DNA from: CBDVBZ01 sp965372355
GTDB lineage: Bacteria; Krumholzibacteriota; Krumholzibacteriia; WVZY01
Assembly: GCA_965372355.1 (NCBI GenBank)
Contig: CBDVBZ010000058.1
Span: forward strand, 1-20,449
Reading direction: 5' to 3'
DNA length: 20,449 nt
Shown here: positions 13,994 through 20,449 of the stretch, piece after piece
Position numbering within the stretch: the stretch's first letter is position 1
Layout of the letters: each line of letters begins with the position of its first letter
Notes under the pieces: model-generated
Told to the model about the DNA's origin: nothing
Databases searched by the model: none
The model's input: the letters and a program-made list of their open reading frames with translations, nothing else
Program-made: the position numbers and the translations under genes

Positions 13994-16900
13994 GAATCGC
14001 CCTCGTCTGTCTTCTTCCCGCCCTTTTTGTCCGCCCGGTTTTTTAGCCGCTCCCCGTACTCTTTCCACCCCATGTCCCTCAACCCGGCATCCTCGTTGAC
14101 GTGTTCGTCCCTGACACCTCGTTCTATGTTCACATCGGTCGGCGACGTATCGAAATCGACAAACTCGTCCTCTTTCGAGCCGTCTCCCCCGACGGGCTCC
14201 ACGAGGCGTGTGACATCCTCCGCGCGGATCTCCTCAGCCTCGTCCGCCCAACGGCCGTCTCCTCCGGATCGCGTCTCACCCGGGGTCTCCACACCAGCTC
14301 CATCGGCACCGGGTTCAATAAGCTCGTCCAGATCCAGAACATTCTCTTCACCGGATCCACCGTCGGTCCGTGGAGCATCCCTCACAACCTTGCCCTGCGG
14401 CGCTTCCAGGCCATCGGTCGCCGTCACCCGGTCGGGTGCCACACCCGACGCCGACAGCGCGTCCTCAACCGTGGCAAAGGCAGGAATAAAGGATCTGAAC
14501 TCGAGACAACTGAAAATCGCATGGAGATCTTCATTCATTTCACACAGGGCGATCTTGCCACCCCATCCACTGACACGTTCGTAGTACTTGGGAAAGATAC
14601 CCCACCCGACGCTCGACACATAGTCCACATCCCCAAGAGCGAATACGACCAGCTGTGGCCGCGATGCAAGTGTGTTCTCGATCTCCGCATCGATATCGTC
14701 GACGGAACTCGCCTCGATCATTCCTTGTATTCTGGCAACAAGACCTCCGTGTGACGCGTCCCACTCGACGCGATTCGTCGCCGAGGACACAGGAACCGCG
14801 GGCACTCTGTCAAGCACGTCGGACGTCTCGGGTATAGCAACGGCTCCGGTGTCTTCCACGACGGTCTCCTTCGCCGGCTCGGCCGCTCGACCCGGGTGCA
14901 CACTCGGCTTGTCCTCTACGCTGCGCGAGAAGTCCTCTATCGCTTCACCCAGAATATCGTACGATGAGAGCACGATATTGAACCCGAGCATCGTGAAGAT
15001 GTAATAGACGTCGGCATCCATTCCAAAGAGCTTGATATCTCCACCGAGCCGCCGGAGCTCGCGCAGTCGCTCTGTAAACGTGCCCCAGCCACCGCTGCTC
15101 ACATACTCGATCTGCGTCATATCAACAATGATCCTGGCGATACCGCTGCGAATCACGCGGTCGATGGCCGCCCGCAACCGCTCGGCACTGATCGTGTCGA
15201 TGATTCCCCGCAGGGAGATGAACGCGATGTCGCCCTTTTCACCGACGGTCGTCGCCTCGATCTGGAGGCTCTCCCACTCCGACCCGGTGACCATACTGTC
15301 GGCGTCGGCAACGAACTCGTCGCGAAGCGTCGCGGGTTCATCGCGGGTCTCCGATACCGCCGGCTCTTCGCGGGTTCTTCGGTCCTCTACGGGCTGACCC
15401 AGATAGGTCAACGCGTCCTCGATTGTTGCGAAGGATCTGAGGAGTTCGTGAAAGCCAAGAAGCTCATAAACATCATGAACCTCCGATGCCATGCCCACGA
15501 CAACGACGTCGCCTTCCTTGCGATGCGTCTTCTCGACCTTGCCGACCATCACACCCCAACCACCACTCGATATGTACGACACCTCGGACAGGTCGATGGC
15601 AATCTTCGCGTATCCCCCCTCGATGACATCATCGAGCGCTTTCTCGAGCGCGGTCGAGGAAATCGAATCCAGATGGCCGTCGACCCTGAGTATCGCCACC
15701 CCATCTTTGCTCTCCGACGCATCGATGCGAACACCTTCGGCGGACTCTATCTGCGCTCCGTCAAGCCTCACAACCTCCTGCGCGCCCTGTCCCGCCGGTA
15801 CGGCGGTGTCTTCCTTGTCCGCAAGTCCCGCGGTCAGGTCCTCGACGTCCACCCCCTCCCCCGCAACCCCCGCAGCCGTCTCTTCGCCAACCCCCTCCCG
15901 ACCGGGCGCCTGCTCCGCAGCCCCCTCGCGGGCGACTTCGCTGATCAGCTCCTCGACCGCCTCTCTGCCCGCCTTCGTCTCCGGTACCTCATCGAGCAGT
16001 TTGTGTCTGCGTAGATAGTCCAGACGCAGCTCTTTTGTGTTCAGACTCAGACGGCGCAACTCTTCGTAGACCATTTTCTCCGTCATCGCCCGCGGTGCGG
16101 TCTCAATCTTGTTGTATTCATCAGTGATGCGCTTGGCGCCAAACTCCGGGTGCTCGCGAATGATCGTGATCAGTCCCTTACGCTCCTGGATATTCACGCG
16201 TTTAAAATCCAGATCCTCGCGCAGCACCTTGTTCTTCAACCCGCGTTCACCCATCAGCATCAACCGCTTCTTGTAGCGATAGTACGTCGAGGGTGACACC
16301 TTCATCTTCGTGCACGCTTCTTTGACGCTCATGCCCGAAACATCGACCATGTCGAGCAGTTTCTTGCGAATGCCGTACAACACATCGTCTGCCGTGAGCT
16401 TCTCTTTGACAGCAACGACGGTGATGTCGTCGTTCTGCGCGTTGCCTCGGGTAAACGCCTTGATATCTTTCTCGAGCACATCGATAAACTCGGTTGGTGG
16501 GAGCTGGCCGTTCTCCTTTACCAGTTCGATCAGTCGCTCTTCGCCGTATTGCTCGCGCTTCTCGTTCATGGCCTCGGTCACGCCGTCGGTGTACATGAGA
16601 AGCATGTCGTCCTTCTTGAGCTTGATCTTCTCGAGGCTGATCGAGCGCCTGAACAACGTTTCGTCGGGAAGGGCGATTCCCACGGGAAACCCCTTGGGGT
16701 TGAGGAAGAATATGTCCCGGGTATTCGCCCTGTAGAGAATCATAGGGTTGTGACCAGCGCTTGCGTAACTGATGATGCGGTTCTTCGAGTCGAGTATTAC
16801 GTAGAACATCGTGACAAACATGCCCTTCTTCATGTCGTCGGTCACAAAGTCGTTCATCTTCGACATGACATCCGACGCGTTCTTGTTGCCACGTGCTTCC

Positions 16901-18405
16901 ATTCTCAAAGCGGTCCGGATCATCGTCATCACGAGCGAGCCGGGCACACCCTTACCCGATACGTCAGCGACGACGACACCCAGGGTATCCTCGTCGACCT
17001 CGACAAAGTCATAGTAATCCCCACCAACCTCCTTCGCCGCCTGATAGTAGGGCGCGATGTCGTACCCGCTGACGGCGGGGTGCTTCTTCGGCAACAGCGC
17101 CTGCTGAATCTGTTTGGCCACCTCGATCTCTTTTTGCAGCTTCTCCTGCTCTAGCACACTCTCCTGCGCCCTCTTGAATTTCTCGGAAATCTCGTTGAAC
17201 ACGGAAGCGATGGCTCCGATTTCGGCCGGGCCCTCAACGGATATCTTGCCGCCGAGAGATCCCTGGCCGATCGCCCGCACGCCATCGGTCAGGACCTGGA
17301 TAGGTTTGACGAACACCTTCACGAGCCCGACGATGAGAAAGATACCAACGGTGAAAATCCCGAGTATCATGAGGCTTGTAAACAGCCTGGGGTCAGGTAC
17401 TTTCTCGAGAACCACGCGTTCGTAGATTCCAAGATGCACTCCCCCGACCGTCAAGACCCCACCGTTGCCCTGATTGCGCACGCGGACGGGATACTGAATG
17501 TCACGCACGACCTCACCCCCGAGGATGTACCTTCTCCATTCTATGTCGTTTTCTTCCCTCAGGAGGAGTTCGGCGGCCGGCGTCGAATACTCGGTAAAGA
17601 TCTCGTCGATATCGCCGGATGACAGGATGGTCCCGTCTCTGTCGACGACAAGCGCATAAGCGAGATCGCGATTGCCCTCGAGCATCTGACTCACAAACGC
17701 CGTCAGCGTTGTCTGCTCGACCGAGTAGATCTGTGGGTGGATCAAGAGCTCTTTGCTTTTATTGGAAAGGTTCTCCGCGAGGCGACGCTTCTCCATCCAC
17801 TGGGTTGCGTACCGTTCCTGGAGCGTCGAGGATTGGCGGAAGTATATGTACGCGCCGATGGCCGCTATCAGAACAAAAAAGCCAAGGCTGGCCCTCAGCG
17901 TAAATTTGTATCGGAGCGATCCCCTCCACCCGATGTGAACCGGCTTGAACCCAGCGATCGCAGTGTGACTCCGCTTGGCGAGCAACAACACATTGCCGCT
18001 CTGACCGGCGTTGTACTCCACGCGGTCCATGAGCCGATTGATGAGAAATACACCCAGCCCACCCTTCTTGCCCGTCTCGACGTACTGGTCGAGGTCGGGG
18101 TCCTTAACCCCAGTGAAATCAAAGGGTTCCCCCGTATCAAAGATGCGAACAGTAACGTCGCCGTCCGCAAATTCGGCTCGCAGCTCGATACTACCGGCGT
18201 CCTCGTCGTACGCGTGCTTGATGATGTTCGTGCACGCTTCGTCGACCGCCAGTTTGGTGTTGTTTGTCTCTCTTTGGCTAAAACCCGCTTGTTCGCAGAC
18301 GTCGGTGATGAAATCCCTGACGAGGGCCAGTTGTCCCTCATCCGCGGGTACAGTAAGAATGCGAGTCGAGAGATCTTCTCGCACGGCGGGGGCTTGGTCA
18401 GACAT
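13990..18405 (-). CDS. Fused partner-switching protein: RsbW-like kinase, membrane sensor, HAMP, PP2C phosphatase, HTH, three STAS domains
   Basis: A 1471-residue membrane protein. Domains in order: HATPase of the RsbW/SpoIIAB type at about 10-145, with N-box Glu56 and Asn60 (D-E-A-C-T-N), D-T-G-E-P-F-D, and G-K-K-G-G-L-G; helix 174-189; extracytoplasmic sensor about 190-340; helix 343-362; HAMP about 363-415; coiled coil to 435; SpoIIE/RsbU PP2C phosphatase 440-668, with metal ligands in G-G-D-Y-Y-D, A-D-V-S-G-K-G, Y-T-D-G-V-T-E and N-D-D-I-T. A transposase-type HTH region spans 671-804. Three STAS domains lie at about 890-1003, 1045-1160 and 1212-1320, each with S-S-x-G-W-G. A 150-residue acidic tail ends it. 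All active-site motifs are intact, so kinase, phosphatase and substrates share one chain. The ATG is 2 nt after the PorV-TPR stop. In known systems these parts are separate proteins controlling a sigma factor. Confidence 0.92.
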   Translation of the reverse strand: MSDQAPAVREDLSTRILTVPADEGQLALVRDFITDVCEQAGFSQRETNNTKLAVDEACTNIIKHAYDEDAGSIELRAEFADGDVTVRIFDTGEPFDFTGVKDPDLDQYVETGKKGGLGVFLINRLMDRVEYNAGQSGNVLLLAKRSHTAIAGFKPVHIGWRGSLRYKFTLRASLGFFVLIAAIGAYIYFRQSSTLQERYATQWMEKRRLAENLSNKSKELLIHPQIYSVEQTTLTAFVSQMLEGNRDLAYALVVDRDGTILSSGDIDEIFTEYSTPAAELLLREENDIEWRRYILGGEVVRDIQYPVRVRNQGNGGVLTVGGVHLGIYERVVLEKVPDPRLFTSLMILGIFTVGIFLIVGLVKVFVKPIQVLTDGVRAIGQGSLGGKISVEGPAEIGAIASVFNEISEKFKRAQESVLEQEKLQKEIEVAKQIQQALLPKKHPAVSGYDIAPYYQAAKEVGGDYYDFVEVDEDTLGVVVADVSGKGVPGSLVMTMIRTALRMEARGNKNASDVMSKMNDFVTDDMKKGMFVTMFYVILDSKNRIISYASAGHNPMILYRANTRDIFFLNPKGFPVGIALPDETLFRRSISLEKIKLKKDDMLLMYTDGVTEAMNEKREQYGEERLIELVKENGQLPPTEFIDVLEKDIKAFTRGNAQNDDITVVAVKEKLTADDVLYGIRKKLLDMVDVSGMSVKEACTKMKVSPSTYYRYKKRLMLMGERGLKNKVLREDLDFKRVNIQERKGLITIIREHPEFGAKRITDEYNKIETAPRAMTEKMVYEELRRLSLNTKELRLDYLRRHKLLDEVPETKAGREAVEELISEVAREGAAEQAPGREGVGEETAAGVAGEGVDVEDLTAGLADKEDTAVPAGQGAQEVVRLDGAQIESAEGVRIDASESKDGVAILRVDGHLDSISSTALEKALDDVIEGGYAKIAIDLSEVSYISSGGWGVMVGKVEKTHRKEGDVVVVGMASEVHDVYELLGFHELLRSFATIEDALTYLGQPVEDRRTREEPAVSETRDEPATLRDEFVADADSMVTGSEWESLQIEATTVGEKGDIAFISLRGIIDTISAERLRAAIDRVIRSGIARIIVDMTQIEYVSSGGWGTFTERLRELRRLGGDIKLFGMDADVYYIFTMLGFNIVLSSYDILGEAIEDFSRSVEDKPSVHPGRAAEPAKETVVEDTGAVAIPETSDVLDRVPAVPVSSATNRVEWDASHGGLVARIQGMIEASSVDDIDAEIENTLASRPQLVVFALGDVDYVSSVGWGIFPKYYERVSGWGGKIALCEMNEDLHAIFSCLEFRSFIPAFATVEDALSASGVAPDRVTATDGLEAPQGKVVRDAPRTDGGSGEENVLDLDELIEPGADGAGVETPGETRSGGDGRWADEAEEIRAEDVTRLVEPVGGDGSKEDEFVDFDTSPTDVNIERGVRDEHVNEDAGLRDMGWKEYGERLKNRADKKGGKKTDEGDS
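15994..16395 (-). other. Transposase-like helix-turn-helix segment inside the signalling protein
   Basis: Residues about 671-804 of the large protein read like the DNA-binding head of IS481/IS3-type transposases. There is a first helix-turn-helix (S-V-K-E-A-C-T-K-M-K-V-S-P-S-T-Y-Y-R-Y) and a G-E-R-G-L-K-N linker. The second module reads I-R-E-H-P-E-F-G-A-K-R-I, then M-V-Y-E-E-L-R-R, ending L-R-R-H-K-L-L. In those transposases the same layout is followed by the DDE integrase core; here it runs into an acidic linker and STAS domains instead. No inverted terminal repeats or catalytic core are seen, so this is a captured domain, not an element. Confidence 0.7.
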
Positions 18406-18407
18406 CG

Positions 18408-20321
18408 TTACGAGCGTCCTAGTTCTTCGAGACGTTCCTTCGCCTCTTCGATATTTCTTCTCACACTCTCGTTCGTCGGATCAATCTCGAGGATCTTCTC
18501 CCACTCGGCGATCGCTTCCTTGTACTGATCCTTGGAGAAGAACTGCATGCCTCGCAGATAGTATCGCCTGATCGAAGCCTCTTCCTCTTCCGTCAGCGGC
18601 GTCATCTTGCGTTTGGTCATCGCCTGCAGCGTCCGCGCTTCCTCATGACCCGGCTCCAGACCGAGCAACTCCGTCAGGCCATCCATCGCCCGCTGATAGT
18701 TGCCCTGGTTAAAATCCTGCAACGCCGCCTTGTACAGGTTCACAATCCGCAGCTGCATCGCAGCCTCTTCGAGATTCTGGCTTTGATCCTCGATCTTGCG
18801 ACGTATCCTGTCGATCGACCTCTGTGCCTCGGTGTTTCCGGGATCGAGAACCTGCACGTTGTTCCACTCACTGACGGCCTGCGTCAGGCGACCCTGCGCC
18901 TCGAGCTCTCGCGCGTGGCGGACATGGCCGGCCAGCTGCTCGTCGATCTTGCCCTGCGTTCTCCGCAGATAGTCGTTGGCTTCCACGTGGGTCGAGTCGA
19001 TGGCAAGTATGGCCCTCCACTGCTCGCGCGAGCCCACGTAGTCGTTCTCCTGATAGAGGCGCAAGCCCTGCGAGAAGTGCGTGCTGATAACGGTCTGCTT
19101 CTCCAGATCCCTCGTCGCCGCCGCCTGCTCATTGATCAGCGTCTGACTCAATGCCGCGATCCTGCCTGTGGCCTCCGGATCACCGGGGACATACTCCAGA
19201 ACGATTTTCCATTCGTCGATGGCCAGGGGCAGTTTGCCGTCTACCTCGTACTCCACGGCCAGATCCCTGTGAACCTGGACTCGTTCGTTGAAAGCCCGCT
19301 GGATCAGCTCCCGATCCCGCTCGGCCTGCGCTTCGGCGAGACTCTCTCTCTGCTCGTAAAGCGTTTCACCCCAACGAGCTGTGAATGTGACCGCCTGGTT
19401 GCTACCCGCGGTTTCCCTGTTCAAGAAAGCATAATCGAGACCAAACGACCGAATATTCACGCCCAAACCGAAGGTCACATCACTGCCATCCAGACCGACC
19501 CGAAGCGACACATGCCGGGCAAACGCGTACTCGACGCCGGCGCGGAAACGCGTATCGGCCTGCTGCGGGATATCGGCCTGGACCATCACGCGAAACGCCG
19601 ACCCGTTCCTCAGAACGCGGGTGTAGCCCAGACCCGCGAGCACAGTCTTCGGGATTTCGTCTTCCTCCACCTGCAGCTTGTAGGCCGGGCCGACGAGATC
19701 CTGCAAGTTGATACCTACGGCCAGGCCTTTCGCAAAATTCGGTTTCCAGTCAAATCCGAGATCGACGCCCGCCGAGGTCCCCGAGAGTTCGGCGATCGTC
19801 TGATTGGCGATCTTGAAATTCGCACCGACACCGATCGGACCGGCGAGGTTTTTCTGAAAAGCGTACCCCAACAGCACCTGGGTCTCCGAGTAGTTCTGGG
19901 TCCCTGTGGGTACGCTGGACGCGTCAAATCCATCGAAATCCGACGAGACACGGAGAAAACCGATGCCCCACGCTCCCGCGCCAAGCGTGGGATACACGGC
20001 GCCGAGATACGTGTACGTGGCGTCGGCAAAATCACTGAAGAGGGGCATATACATCCCCATAAGCTGCTTCTCCTGCACGTTGCGCAGCGCCGCGGGATTC
20101 CAGTACAGAGAGCTGGCATCGTCTGCGACGCTAACGAATGCGCCACCCAGACCAATCGCCCGCGATCCGGCTCCCAGCGAGAAGACGCTCCGTGTGCCCC
20201 CATCCTGCGCCGCGGACGTCGCCGGCATCAACATCGCGAGCAACGCAACGCCCAGCGCGATTCGTCTGCTTGCCCGCATCACGCTACGACTCGACCCTCT
20301 TGACAGGTTTATCCACATCAT
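18408..20321 (-). CDS. PorV/UPF0164-type outer-membrane barrel fused to a TPR domain
   Basis: A 637-residue exported protein. After a long basic n-region, the signal core (I-A-L-G-V-A-L-L-A-M-L) ends near A-T-S-A-A-Q at 38. The barrel at about 42-320 begins with the family hallmark L-G-A-G-S-R-A-I-G-L-G-G-A-F-V-S-V-A-D-D-A-S-S-L-Y-W-N-P-A-A-L, here split by hyphens and read at about 48-76, as in PorV and UPF0164 proteins. From about 340 the chain is helical, with several TPR-like units ending in I-D-P-T-N or L-E-P-G-H turns, and would lie in the periplasm. The start is set at ATG 20321 because it overlaps the upstream stop as TAATG; a frame open to 20429 only covers the previous gene. An internal ATG at 20276 also gives a good signal peptide. 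The switch gene follows after 2 nt. Confidence 0.85.
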   Translation of the reverse strand: MMWINLSRGSSRSVMRASRRIALGVALLAMLMPATSAAQDGGTRSVFSLGAGSRAIGLGGAFVSVADDASSLYWNPAALRNVQEKQLMGMYMPLFSDFADATYTYLGAVYPTLGAGAWGIGFLRVSSDFDGFDASSVPTGTQNYSETQVLLGYAFQKNLAGPIGVGANFKIANQTIAELSGTSAGVDLGFDWKPNFAKGLAVGINLQDLVGPAYKLQVEEDEIPKTVLAGLGYTRVLRNGSAFRVMVQADIPQQADTRFRAGVEYAFARHVSLRVGLDGSDVTFGLGVNIRSFGLDYAFLNRETAGSNQAVTFTARWGETLYEQRESLAEAQAERDRELIQRAFNERVQVHRDLAVEYEVDGKLPLAIDEWKIVLEYVPGDPEATGRIAALSQTLINEQAAATRDLEKQTVISTHFSQGLRLYQENDYVGSREQWRAILAIDSTHVEANDYLRRTQGKIDEQLAGHVRHARELEAQGRLTQAVSEWNNVQVLDPGNTEAQRSIDRIRRKIEDQSQNLEEAAMQLRIVNLYKAALQDFNQGNYQRAMDGLTELLGLEPGHEEARTLQAMTKRKMTPLTEEEEASIRRYYLRGMQFFSKDQYKEAIAEWEKILEIDPTNESVRRNIEEAKERLEELGRS

Positions 20322-20449
20322 TACTTCGCCACCGCAATCTTGAATGTCGCCGAGTGCGACCCGGCCTCGATCCGGCACACGTAGATACCGTTCCTCACCT
20401 TGTTGCCCTGCATGTTTTTCCCATTCCACTCGACCTCCTGTGCGCCCGC
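20321..20449 (-). CDS. C-terminal end of a secreted protein with FlgD-like Ig domain, cut by window edge
   Basis: The frame open at the right edge gives 42 residues and a TAA stop at 20323-20321. It reads E-V-E-W-N-G-K-N-M-Q-G-N then V-R-N-G-I-Y-V-C-R-I-E and ends F-K-I-A-V-A-K. W-N-G-x-x-x-x-G then G-I-Y-x-x-R-[IL] followed by a final K-[IV]-x-[VL] strand is the standard end of FlgD-like Ig domains on secreted FCB-type proteins. The same layout ends the lamin-tail protein at 6915-8597. Its stop overlaps the next ATG by one base. The rest of the protein lies outside the window, so its function cannot be told. Confidence 0.75.
   Translation of the reverse strand, partial: AGAQEVEWNGKNMQGNKVRNGIYVCRIEAGSHSATFKIAVAK

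Noticed and set aside
13994..14068. Longer ParA starting at a GTG
   Set aside because: The extra 25 residues are a basic read-through of the switch gene's tail. The TTG at 13993 has a good Shine-Dalgarno and gives the standard ParA N-terminus.
14101..14754. Plus-strand open frame of about 217 codons
   Set aside because: It is antisense to the acidic tail and third STAS domain of the switch gene; its composition mirrors that strand and no motif is seen.
15994..16395. Insertion sequence or transposase remnant
   Set aside because: No DDE core, terminal inverted repeats or target duplication seen, and the frame is open through the segment, so it is part of the fusion protein.
18645..20303. Long plus-strand open frame of about 552 codons
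   Set aside because: It is antisense to the PorV-TPR gene, whose protein has clear family motifs. The plus-strand product is Arg- and His-rich with no recognisable domain, a common shadow in GC-rich DNA.
1..20449. tRNA, rRNA, CRISPR or tandem-repeat arrays
   Set aside because: None could be seen by eye on either strand; short RNA genes without strong structure cannot be excluded.

Overview
All genes that can be supported lie on the minus strand, so the window reads from its right end to its left. The organism looks like a Gram-negative, GC-rich bacterium of the Fibrobacteres-Chlorobi-Bacteroidetes (FCB) superphylum or a neighbouring candidate phylum. The reasons are a PorV/UPF0164-type outer-membrane barrel fused to TPRs, secreted proteins ending in FlgD-like Ig domains, lamin-tail domains, and further barrel proteins. 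This placement is an inference from protein style, not a database result.

Region A (20449 to 10984) is one tightly packed block. It runs: tail of an FlgD-Ig secreted protein; PorV-like barrel plus TPR protein; a 1471-residue signalling protein; a ParA ATPase; a small ribbon-helix-helix protein; a TPR protein; two single-domain STAS proteins. Junctions are a 1-nt TAATG overlap, a 2-nt gap, a 4-nt TTGA overlap and a 32-nt overlap, then gaps of 30-49 nt. The centrepiece is the giant protein. It carries an RsbW/SpoIIAB-like kinase ATPase, a membrane sensor with HAMP, an RsbU/SpoIIE-like PP2C phosphatase, a transposase-type helix-turn-helix region and three STAS (RsbV/SpoIIAA-like) domains. A whole partner-switching circuit is therefore fused in one chain, with two more STAS proteins encoded downstream. 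No sigma factor is visible, so the output is open; the ParA/RHH pair and the DNA-binding insert are candidates.

Region B (10856 to 4560) follows a 127-bp gap. It holds a membrane-anchored VWA protein, a secreted double lamin-tail protein with an FlgD-like C-terminus, and two predicted outer-membrane beta-barrel proteins joined by short overlaps. This looks like an envelope or secretion cluster of unknown role.

Region C (4369 to 1) follows a 190-bp gap with a good sigma70-type promoter and a perfect 8-bp inverted repeat across its -10 element. It encodes a class I aminotransferase, a LarA-family nickel-dependent racemase, PurD, PurE and the start of a YrdC/Sua5 tRNA-modification protein. These are ordinary metabolic genes. 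No tRNA, rRNA, CRISPR array, intact insertion sequence or stretch above 300 bases without a gene was seen.
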